Positions 16,019 through 23,610 of a stretch of 64,000 nt of DNA are shown here, piece by piece. Made by a program: the position numbers and the translations under genes. Source of the DNA: Sphingomonas sp. UBA978. GTDB taxonomy: Bacteria; Pseudomonadota; Alphaproteobacteria; Sphingomonadales; Sphingomonadaceae. The notes under the pieces were generated by a model. That model made no database searches, had not been told where the DNA came from, and saw only the letters and a list, made by a program, of their open reading frames with translations. Within the stretch, counting starts at the first letter, position 1; each line of letters starts with the position of its first letter. The DNA lies in the NCBI RefSeq assembly GCF_002292295.1, contig NZ_DBBS01000021.1, positions 336,578-400,577 on the forward strand, in the 5' to 3' direction.

Positions 16019-19000
16019 CGCAACTTGATCCGTGCGCCCGCGTAGAAACGCCGGCCGAGAATGTCGCCGTACGCGATCTGCGGATAGGACGGATCCTTGT
16101 CGGTGAGGTTGTCGACACCGAAGCGCAGCGCGATGCTGCCCAGATCGACCTGCGCCGACACGTCGTGGACGATGTTGCGGGCGAGCACGGGATTGGGCGT
16201 CGTCTCGATCGACACGTTCGCGCCCGCCGCGGTCCGGTCGCGATATTGCAGCTGGTAGGTCAGGCGCAGCGGTCCCTTGCTCCAGGCGGCGTTGAACCGC
16301 CCGACCCAGGTCGGCGACAGATAGGTGCCGTCGGTGCGGACGAAGGTGGTGCCGGTGACCGAGGTGGTGAGCAGGGTGTTGTGCGTCGCCGAGGCGGTCA
16401 GCTGCAACCGGCCGAGATCGCCCGCGCGCAGCAGGTCGCCGAGCGCGAACTGATAGTCGACCATGTAATTCTCGCCGCGATAGCGGATCACGCCGGCGTT
16501 GAAGGTGGTCGTGGTACCGGTCGCGATCGTGCCGCCGGGGCTGAGCCCGTCGCTGGTGGCGAGGCGGGTGAAGGCGCTGCACACGCCCGCCGCCGGGTTG
16601 GGATCGTCATAGCAGGCGGCGGCAAAATCCTGCGTCGTGAAGGCGGACAGGCCGTCCCGAAGGTCGATCTCGATCCGGTCGGCGCTGATCGTCAGGCCGG
16701 GGACGACGCGCGGCTGGAGCAGGATGCCATAGGTCCAGGTGTTGGAGATTTCGTTGCGCAAGCCGGAATTGCCGCCGGTCGTGACCGTGGCGCGGGCGAA
16801 ATTCTCCGACGGGTTCTGGAAGCGGGCAAGACGGGCGGCGGGACTGAGGCCCGCCCCGGTGCCGTCCGCATCGACGCCATAGCCGGGATTGGCGGTGAAC
16901 AGCGCGAGGCAGCTGGCGCGGCGCTGGGCGGGGTTGGGCCCGCTGGCGATCCGGTCGGCATCGCATGGATCGAAGCCGGTCGAGTTGAGCCCGCTCGCCG
17001 AGGGGGCGAGCAATTGCGTCAGCGTCGGCGCACGGAAGTTGCGGCTGCGCGACCCGCGCAGCGTCACGCCGGGCACGACCTCCCAGCGCAGGCCGAGATC
17101 CCAGACGTTCTCATGCCCCGCATAGCTGTTGTCGACATAGCGGAACGCGCCCTTCGCCTCGAGCAGGCGGACCAGCGGCAGCTGGAAATCCTTGCCGACC
17201 AGCGGGACGATCAGTTCGGCGGACAGTTCGTCGGTGTTGTAGCCGCCCGATTGCGCCACCTGGCGGACGCCGGTGCCGAAGCTGCCCGCGCGATTGGCGT
17301 CGAGCGGGTCGAAGCGCGCCTGTTCGTCGCGATGTTCGTAGGCGATGCTGAAATCGGCATTGCCCATCGGCAGCGTCGCGAGCGTGCCGCCCAGCGTGGC
17401 GAGCAGATCGGCCTGTTCGTTGGTCCAGTCGATTCCGGCGCGGGTGCTGACATAGTTGCGCGCGGCGGCGCTGACGTTGCCGTCGCCGAACGGGTTGATC
17501 GGCGCGCAAGCGGTGTCGTTGTTGCTGGGATTGGCATCGGCGTTGATCGCGCAGACGATCTGGCCGCCGCTCGACACCGCGTTGATCGCGTTCTGGAAGC
17601 GGCTGTTGACGACCTGCCAGCTGCGCTGCGCCCCCTCCACGCGGGCGTAGCTGCCGGCGATCGACCAGTAGAAGTTGCGGGCGCCGAGGTCGAAATCGCC
17701 CTCCAGCGCGAGCGCGGCGCGATAGGTGTCGGTGCGCGTGGTCTGGTCGTTGGCGGGCGTCAGGTCGTAGAAATATTTCGAGAGGTAGAGCGGCGCGCCG
17801 CCGGCGAAGGCGGCGTTGGCGCCGCCCAGCAGCGTGCGCGCCTGCGCCGTCAGATAGGGGTTGGCGATGGTGAAGGCGATCGGGCCGTTATACGCGCCGG
17901 CGTTGAGCGTGGTGTAGCTGTTGCCTTGCGGGATTTCGGTGCCGGTGGTGCGGGCATATAGCAATTCGGTCGAGACGCTGACGCGATCGGTCAAGTCGTA
18001 ATGGCCGACCAGATTGGCGGTATAGCGCTCGACGCCGGTGCGCAGGCCGGCGAGCGCCTGATATTTGAAGCCGTCGCCACCCGCCGCAAAGGGAATGCCC
18101 TGCAACACGCCGGTGTTGTAGGGAATGACGCTGCCGTCGGGCGCGAATTGCAGCGCGTTGCCGCCGCTGCGCGCGAGGAACGGGCTGACCGGCGCGGGGC
18201 GGGTGAAGATCACGCCGTTGCTGTTGAACGGCCAGAAGGCGGCGTTGAAGATCTCCTTCACCGCCGGAATGCCGTCCGCCGGGCCGGTGTCGGCGGCGTT
18301 GCTGACGGTGAGCCGGCCGAGGTTGGAGAGCGGGCGTGCGCTGAACATCAGCGTCGGCGACTTCGAATAGCCGAGGTCGATCGCGACATTGCCGCGCCCG
18401 CCGGCGAAATTGACGCCCGCGGTGCCGCGCAGGCTGTGGGTCGCATAATCGCCGCGGCTCGAGATGCCGTTCTGCGCATCGAGCTCGATGCCGGAAAAGT
18501 CCTTCTTGACGATGTAGTTGACGACGCCGGCGATCGCGTCCGATCCGTAGACCGCCGCGCCGCCGCCCTGATAGACCTCGACCCGATCGAGCAGGCCCAG
18601 GGGAATGATATTGGCATCGACGAAGGCGTTGCCGACGCCGTCCGCCGACCCGATCCCCGATCCGGTCGTCACCATGCGGCGGCCGTTGAACAGCGTCAGC
18701 GTGCGGCCCGGCCCGAGGTTAAAGAGGTTGGGCGCCTGATAGCCGGGGCCGCTGGCGTTGCCGCTGCCGTCCGCCTGGTTGAGCACGGGCGCGTTCGATG
18801 GCAGGTTGTTGAGCGCATCGGCGGCGGTGATGAAGCCGCGGTCGGTGATCGACCGGGTGGTGATCTCCGCGACCGGGGCGGCATTGTCGAGCCCGGCGCG
18901 GCGGATGCGCGATCCGGTGACGACGATCGCCTCGTCCGTATCGGCGGCGGCATCGACGCTGGTGGCGATCGACTGGTCGGCGGGATCGGCGGTCTGCTGC

Positions 19001-19086
19001 GCGTAGGCCGGCATCGCGACCAGTGCGGCGAGCACCGCCGTCGATGCCATCAATCCCCGGATCGTGCCGTTCTGTGCGTGCTGCAT
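16015..19086 (-). CDS. Large TonB-dependent receptor, probable peptide uptake
   Basis: The 1023-residue receptor has a signal peptide ending AYAQQ, then EAIVVTGSRIRRAG. Its plug is of the type FNLGPGRTLTLFNGRRMV with VEVYQGGGAAVYGSDAIAGV, and a long barrel ends in YAGARIKLR. This long class with the GSRI and RTLTLFNGRR signatures is common in sphingomonads. It heads an operon of aminotransferase, S10 peptidase and permease with overlapping ends, so oligopeptide uptake is the natural inference. GAAGGGGG precedes the ATG. The 167 bases upstream contain an inverted repeat and a candidate Lrp box. Confidence 0.93.
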   Translation of the reverse strand: MQHAQNGTIRGLMASTAVLAALVAMPAYAQQTADPADQSIATSVDAAADTDEAIVVTGSRIRRAGLDNAAPVAEITTRSITDRGFITAADALNNLPSNAPVLNQADGSGNASGPGYQAPNLFNLGPGRTLTLFNGRRMVTTGSGIGSADGVGNAFVDANIIPLGLLDRVEVYQGGGAAVYGSDAIAGVVNYIVKKDFSGIELDAQNGISSRGDYATHSLRGTAGVNFAGGRGNVAIDLGYSKSPTLMFSARPLSNLGRLTVSNAADTGPADGIPAVKEIFNAAFWPFNSNGVIFTRPAPVSPFLARSGGNALQFAPDGSVIPYNTGVLQGIPFAAGGDGFKYQALAGLRTGVERYTANLVGHYDLTDRVSVSTELLYARTTGTEIPQGNSYTTLNAGAYNGPIAFTIANPYLTAQARTLLGGANAAFAGGAPLYLSKYFYDLTPANDQTTRTDTYRAALALEGDFDLGARNFYWSIAGSYARVEGAQRSWQVVNSRFQNAINAVSSGGQIVCAINADANPSNNDTACAPINPFGDGNVSAAARNYVSTRAGIDWTNEQADLLATLGGTLATLPMGNADFSIAYEHRDEQARFDPLDANRAGSFGTGVRQVAQSGGYNTDELSAELIVPLVGKDFQLPLVRLLEAKGAFRYVDNSYAGHENVWDLGLRWEVVPGVTLRGSRSRNFRAPTLTQLLAPSASGLNSTGFDPCDADRIASGPNPAQRRASCLALFTANPGYGVDADGTGAGLSPAARLARFQNPSENFARATVTTGGNSGLRNEISNTWTYGILLQPRVVPGLTISADRIEIDLRDGLSAFTTQDFAAACYDDPNPAAGVCSAFTRLATSDGLSPGGTIATGTTTTFNAGVIRYRGENYMVDYQFALGDLLRAGDLGRLQLTASATHNTLLTTSVTGTTFVRTDGTYLSPTWVGRFNAAWSKGPLRLTYQLQYRDRTAAGANVSIETTPNPVLARNIVHDVSAQVDLGSIALRFGVDNLTDKDPSYPQIAYGDILGRRFYAGARIKLR

Positions 19087-19142
19087 GAAGCCCCCTTCTC
19101 GTCGCCTGTGCCGACCGGTGCGGCTGCTGCCGTCTGCGATCG

Positions 19143-19183
19143 ATCCCTGCCGCCAAGGATAGCGTGGCGTGGCAGGGATTTTT
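19143..19183. repeat. Hairpin-forming inverted repeat before the TonB receptor gene
   Basis: ATCCCTGCC (19143-19151) and GGCAGGGAT (19171-19179) are perfect nine-base arms with an inner GCCA/TGGC pair, followed on the plus strand by TTTTT. It lies between the S10 gene and the TonB receptor gene, both on the minus strand, so the T tract faces the wrong way for ending the S10 transcript. It may be a leader hairpin, an operator, or a barrier to antisense transcription. Confidence 0.55.
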
Positions 19184-19246
19184 CGGCGTTGATCGGGCCG
19201 GAGCGGGAGGTTCGGGTTCGAAATGGCGCGCGCTTGCCGCCTCCGT

Positions 19247-19259
19247 GCAAAATTTATGC
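19247..19259. promoter_or_regulatory. Candidate Lrp/AsnC box, GCAAAATTTATGC
   Basis: This 13-base near-palindrome matches the pattern GCA-N5-TATGC seen at two other sites in this locus. It overlaps the S10 stop codon and lies about 160 bases upstream of the TonB receptor start. It is the most AT-rich of the sites. Confidence 0.4.
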
Positions 19260-20660
19260 GCCAGTCCCGAGGAAGTCAGCAAGCTCGTTACCGAAGCGGC
19301 GGGTTTCGCGCGGGTCCTCATACATCATATGGCCGCCGGCATAGCAGCGCAGCGTGAATCGGCGCGACAGGCCGTCTGGCAGAACGGCGACGGTGGCGGC
19401 ATTGCTGGCGCAGCTGTTGAGCGAATCGTACAGGCCGGTGGCAACCCACACGCGCAGCGCGCGATCCTTTGCCATCGCGCGCTGGATCCACGGCTGCGAC
19501 GCGCTCGGCGGGCCTTCGCCGGCCATCGCGCGGGCGAGCGAATCCTTCGTGACGGGCGACTGGTCGTAGCGCCACCCGCCGCCGACGTCGTCGGCGGGCG
19601 CATCGATCCCGGCATAGCGGCCTGCCGTATAGCCGAGCTGCGTGCGGTAATAAGCTAGCGCGACCGCGTCTTCGCCGGCGGTGTCGCTTGGGGTCGTTCG
19701 GCGCATGTCGAAGATGCCGAGCGTCTTGCCCTCCGCAGCCAGCAGGCGGGTGCGGAAGTCGCGGGGCGAAACCCACAGCGTCTTCGCATCGATCGTGGCG
19801 GGGTCGAGACCCTGATAGCGGGCGAGGCCGGCGACGACGGCCGTGCGCCGGGGCGCATCCAGCGCGGCGGGGTCGGCGAGGGCGGGGGCGTAGACGGTGT
19901 CGGCCCAGCGTTGTGCTGCGGCGAGGGTGCTTGCCTGATCGCGTTGCAGGTCGGGGGCCAGCTTGCCGAGCGCGAAGGCGGTGGCGGTACGGTTGACCAG
20001 CGACAGCGCGCGGCGGCGTTCGCCATGCCGTTCCTCGCCGAGCGGGATGCCGCCGGAGATCAGCGCGACGCCGGCGACGGGAATGCGCCGGTCGACCAGC
20101 GCTTCGGCGACGCCCGATGCGCGCCAGGTGCCGAAGCTTTCGCCGACGATGGCGAGCGGGCTGGCGGTGCGGCGATAGCGGATGCGGAAGTCGCGGACGA
20201 AGGCGGCGGTGGCGGCGATATCGGCGACGGTGCCGTAAAAGGCCTCCGCCTGCGCCGGGTCGGCGGCGCGGCTGAAGCCGGTGCCGACCGGATCGACGAA
20301 GACGAGGTCGGTACGGCCGAGCGGGCTGGCGGGATTGTCGGCGAGCGCACCGTCGCGGATCAGGCGCGGGCCGATCGCGTGGAAGTGGAGCGTACGCGAA
20401 TCGGCACCGGGGCCGCCGTTCCAGACGAAGCTCAACGGCCGGCGCGGCCGCCCGGGGACGAGATAGGCGGTGTAGACGATCTGCGCGTCCGCCGTTCCGA
20501 CGCGGACCGGGATCGCGCCGACGCAGGCGACATAGGCGAGGCGCTTGCCGGCGATCTGCGCGCTGTGCCGCGTCTCGACCGCGTCGGGTGCGCAGGTACG
20601 CGCCGCCGCGGGCGTCGCCACCGCCGCCAGAACCATGGCCGCCAACGCCGCTCGGATCAT
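19254..20660 (-). CDS. S10 family serine carboxypeptidase-like protein, exported
   Basis: The 468-residue protein has a signal peptide (MIRAALAAMVLAAVATPAAA) and the S10 markers NGGPGA (81-86), Ser175 in GESFGT, an Asp in VATGLYDSLNS and His in YAGGHMMYED. The ATG is chosen because GAGGGAG sits about eight bases upstream; an in-frame start 40 codons earlier has no site and no signal peptide. It is divergent from the class V PLP enzyme gene, with two candidate Lrp boxes in the 167-base gap. It may also be co-transcribed with the TonB receptor operon 167 bases downstream. It is clearly diverged from the other two S10 proteins here. Confidence 0.88.
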   Translation of the reverse strand: MIRAALAAMVLAAVATPAAARTCAPDAVETRHSAQIAGKRLAYVACVGAIPVRVGTADAQIVYTAYLVPGRPRRPLSFVWNGGPGADSRTLHFHAIGPRLIRDGALADNPASPLGRTDLVFVDPVGTGFSRAADPAQAEAFYGTVADIAATAAFVRDFRIRYRRTASPLAIVGESFGTWRASGVAEALVDRRIPVAGVALISGGIPLGEERHGERRRALSLVNRTATAFALGKLAPDLQRDQASTLAAAQRWADTVYAPALADPAALDAPRRTAVVAGLARYQGLDPATIDAKTLWVSPRDFRTRLLAAEGKTLGIFDMRRTTPSDTAGEDAVALAYYRTQLGYTAGRYAGIDAPADDVGGGWRYDQSPVTKDSLARAMAGEGPPSASQPWIQRAMAKDRALRVWVATGLYDSLNSCASNAATVAVLPDGLSRRFTLRCYAGGHMMYEDPRETRRFGNELADFLGTGA

Positions 20661-20703
20661 TGCGAATACTCCCTCGGCGTCATGGGTTAGCGGCGAACAG
20701 GCG

Positions 20704-20715
20704 GCATATTTATGC
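20704..20715. promoter_or_regulatory. Candidate Lrp/AsnC box, GCATATTTATGC
   Basis: GCATA-TT-TATGC is an inverted repeat 44 bases before the S10 start on the minus strand. It shares ATTTATGCGC with the site at 19247 and is one base shorter in the centre than the 13-base version. Confidence 0.4.
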
Positions 20716-20776
20716 GCAATTGGCGGGGTGCGACCGATCGATCGGCAGGCGCGGCGGGTGGCGTGTCCGAAAGGAC

Positions 20777-20789
20777 GCAAGATCTATGC
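20777..20789. promoter_or_regulatory. Candidate Lrp/AsnC box, GCAAGATCTATGC
   Basis: This site has GCA and TATGC at the 13-base spacing, 39 bases before the start of the class V PLP enzyme gene. Together with the site at 20704 it places one box at each of the two divergent promoters. Confidence 0.4.
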
Positions 20790-20827
20790 GGCGCAGTTGG
20801 GCTAGGCTGGAACGCGACAGGGGGACG

Positions 20828-22063
20828 ATGGTGACCGACGGGGTGACACGGCGCAACGTGCTGGCGGGGACCGCGGCCCTGCCGCTGGCGGCGCGTGGCG
20901 TAGCCGCGCCGGCGATGCTGCCGGACCGGGCGAGCTTCGCGGCGATGGCGGGGACCTATCTCGATTCGGGGACGATGCATCCGGTGCCGACCGGCGCGCG
21001 CGATGCGGCCCGGGCCTATCTCGACCAGCGTGCGACGATGGACGGCTATTTCCCGACCGACGCGGTCGAGGGGCGGGTGAAGGCGCAATTCGCGCGGCTC
21101 ATCAACGCGACGCCCGAAGAGATCGCCTTCGTCCAGAGCACCACCGCGGGCGAGCAGGCGATCATCGATGCGCTCGGCTTCCCGCGGGAAAAGGGGCGGA
21201 TCGTCACCGACACGCTGCACTTCTTCGGGTCCTTCTACCTTTATGAGGAGCTGGCGAAACAGGGGGTGGAGGTCGTCTGGCTGCGGCCGCGCGGGAACCG
21301 GATCGCGATCGACGATATCGAACGCGCGATCGTGCCGGGAACGCGGCTGGTCGCGCTGTCGCTGGTGTCGACCCACAATGGCTTCGAGCACGACCTGAAG
21401 CGGGTGTGCGAGATCGCGCATGCGAAGGGCGCTTTGGTCTATGCCGATATCATCCACGCCGCCGGCGCGGTGCCGATCGACGTGCGTGCGAGCAACGTCG
21501 ATTTTGCCGCCTGCGCCAGCTACAAGTGGCTGATGGGGGATTTCGGGCTGGGCTTCCTCTACGTCCGCGCCGACCTGCACGACCGGCTGCGACGGACGCG
21601 CTACGGCTATTACCAGCTCGGCGGGTTCGACCCGCATGTCTATCCGTTCGATCCGCCGGCGACTAAGGCGGATTACCGCATCGCCGACGTGACGCCGCGC
21701 ACCGATATGGAGGGACTGTTCGCGGGCGGTACGCATGCGCATGTGGTGTCGGCGATGCTCGACTGGTCGCTTGGCCATATCCTGGCGCTGGGTGTCGATC
21801 GCATCACCGCCTATCGGCAGCCGCTGCTGCGCCGCCTGCATGCCGGGCTCGCGAGCCGTGGCTATAGCGTGGTGACGCCGTCCAACAGCCGGACGCCGCT
21901 CGTCACCTGTGTGCTGGAGGGCGCGCGGGAGCGGCTCGCCGCGCCGCTCAAGGCGGCGAAGGTTCAGATCACGCTGGCGCGCAACCGCTTCCGCGTCAGC
22001 CCGTCGGTGTTCAACACGATGGACGATATCGAGCGCCTGCTCGCCGCGCTGCCCCGCGCGTGA
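20828..22063 (+). CDS. Exported class V aminotransferase-like PLP enzyme (Tat substrate)
   Basis: The 411-residue protein starts MVTDGVTRRNVLAGTAALPL, a twin-arginine signal, so it should be folded with its cofactor and exported. The fold-type I core resembles isopenicillin-N epimerase and cysteine-desulfurase-like proteins: Asp207 and His210 in YADIIHAAG, and the PLP lysine Lys233 in ASYKWLMGDFG. The ATG follows ACAGGGGGACG. A PLP enzyme outside the cytoplasm suggests epimerisation or cleavage of an amino acid or peptide before uptake. Its stop overlaps the GTG of the S10 gene that follows (GTGA), which ties the two to one task. Confidence 0.87.
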   Translation: MVTDGVTRRNVLAGTAALPLAARGVAAPAMLPDRASFAAMAGTYLDSGTMHPVPTGARDAARAYLDQRATMDGYFPTDAVEGRVKAQFARLINATPEEIAFVQSTTAGEQAIIDALGFPREKGRIVTDTLHFFGSFYLYEELAKQGVEVVWLRPRGNRIAIDDIERAIVPGTRLVALSLVSTHNGFEHDLKRVCEIAHAKGALVYADIIHAAGAVPIDVRASNVDFAACASYKWLMGDFGLGFLYVRADLHDRLRRTRYGYYQLGGFDPHVYPFDPPATKADYRIADVTPRTDMEGLFAGGTHAHVVSAMLDWSLGHILALGVDRITAYRQPLLRRLHAGLASRGYSVVTPSNSRTPLVTCVLEGARERLAAPLKAAKVQITLARNRFRVSPSVFNTMDDIERLLAALPRA

Positions 22064-23607
22064 CCTCCGAACGAAAGTCCCTGCCGATGCGCCGTCTCGC
22101 CCTTTTCGCTGCGCTGTTGCTCACGCCCGCCGCGCTCCATGCGCAGGACGAGGGCGAGGCGCCGATGTCGCCCGCCTTCCTGCGCGCGATGGAGCCGATG
22201 GTGCCGCGCGATACGGCGAGCGCGCGGGTGGTGACGACGCGGCACCGGATCACGCTGGGCGGCAAGCCCTTCGCCTATCGCGCGATCGTCAGCGAACAGC
22301 CAATGCCGGGGCCGGATGGAACGCCGGTCGCGGTCGGGGTGAGCTATGCCTATGTCGCGGACGCGCCGCGCGGCGGGGCGACCCGGCCGGTGCTGTTCGT
22401 GTTCAACGGCGGTCCCGGCGCATCTTCGTCGCCGCTGCATATGCAGGCGTTCGGGCCGCGCCGGATCGTCGGCAGCGGCGATGCCGGGCATCTCGAGGAC
22501 AATCGCTTCACCTTGCTCGACGTCGCCGATCTGGTGTTCATCGATCCGGTCGGCACCGGTGCGTCGATGCCGGTCAGGGGCAAGGATGCGTCCGCCTATT
22601 TCGGTGTCGGCGGCGATGCGCGCGGCGTCGCGGCGATGATCGCGCACTGGCTGGCGGCGAACGGGCGGACGGGATCGCCGGTGCTGCTGGTCGGCGAAAG
22701 CTATGGCACGGCGCGGGCGCTGGCGATCCTCAACGAGACGATGCAAGCGAAGACGGCGCAGGCGAAGACGGCGCTGCCCGACGGCGTCGTGCTGCTGTCG
22801 CTGGCGATCGGCGACAGCGACGGGCCGGTGGTGTCGGACGTGGTGCTGTTCCCGACGCTGGCGGCGGTGGCGTGGTATCACGGGGCGGTCGATCGTGGCG
22901 GCAGGAGCGTCGCGCAATGGTATGACGAGGCGCTGCATTTCGCGCAGACTGATTATGCCGCGGCGCTGATGCAGGGACCGGCGCTGCCGCCGGTGGAGAA
23001 GCAGCGGGTCGCGGCGCGGATGGCGGCGCTGACCGGCCTGCCGGCGGCGACGATCGCGGCGAAGGATTTGCGGCTGGAGCGGCGCGACTTCATGCTCGGG
23101 CTGCTCGCGGCGAAGGGGCTGCGCACGGGGCAGCTCGACGGGCGCGCGACGCGGGCGATCGCCGACAGCCGGCTGCGCCCGCCGTTCGACGATCCGTCGA
23201 TGTCGCTGGGATCGGGCACGGCGACGGTGATCGAGACCTATCTGAAGCAGGAGCTCGGCTATCCGCTGCCGGGCGCGTATCGCAGCCTGAACCTCGGCAT
23301 CAACTTCGCGTGGAACTGGGACAAGGCCTATGGCGGCAGCTATCGCGCGATGGCGTTCGCGCCCTATCTGAAGGCGGCGATGGCGGCGAAGCCGACGCTG
23401 CGGGCGTTCGCCGCGGGCGGCTATTACGACATCACCACGCCGGTCTATGCCGGCCAGTTCGCGATCGAGCAGCATGGCGTACCGGCGGATCGCGTGGCGT
23501 TCCACCGCTATGCCGCGGGTCATTCCGCGTTCGAGGATGCCGGCGCACTGGCAGCGCTGAGCGGCGACCTGCACCGGTTCGTGGCGGAGGTCGTCGCGGG
23601 GCGGTGA
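22060..23607 (+). CDS. S10 family serine carboxypeptidase-like protein, exported
   Basis: The 515-residue protein has a signal peptide (MRRLALFAALLLTPAALHAQ after nine residues) and the S10 set: NGGPGA (116-121), Ser214 in GESYGT, and His in YAAGHSAFED. The GTG start overlaps the upstream PLP-enzyme stop; an ATG at 22087 that begins exactly at the signal peptide is an equally good biological start. Coupled translation suggests that the S10 enzyme frees the residue on which the PLP enzyme acts, or the reverse. It ends three bases from the convergent amidohydrolase gene. Confidence 0.88.
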   Translation: MTSERKSLPMRRLALFAALLLTPAALHAQDEGEAPMSPAFLRAMEPMVPRDTASARVVTTRHRITLGGKPFAYRAIVSEQPMPGPDGTPVAVGVSYAYVADAPRGGATRPVLFVFNGGPGASSSPLHMQAFGPRRIVGSGDAGHLEDNRFTLLDVADLVFIDPVGTGASMPVRGKDASAYFGVGGDARGVAAMIAHWLAANGRTGSPVLLVGESYGTARALAILNETMQAKTAQAKTALPDGVVLLSLAIGDSDGPVVSDVVLFPTLAAVAWYHGAVDRGGRSVAQWYDEALHFAQTDYAAALMQGPALPPVEKQRVAARMAALTGLPAATIAAKDLRLERRDFMLGLLAAKGLRTGQLDGRATRAIADSRLRPPFDDPSMSLGSGTATVIETYLKQELGYPLPGAYRSLNLGINFAWNWDKAYGGSYRAMAFAPYLKAAMAAKPTLRAFAAGGYYDITTPVYAGQFAIEQHGVPADRVAFHRYAAGHSAFEDAGALAALSGDLHRFVAEVVAGR

Positions 23608-23610
23608 CGC

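Noticed and set aside
16018..16582. N-terminal extension of the class I aminotransferase by 188 codons
   Set aside because: The extension only mirrors the TonB receptor gene in another frame and is low-complexity Arg/His; the GTG at 16018 gives a normal 400-residue enzyme.
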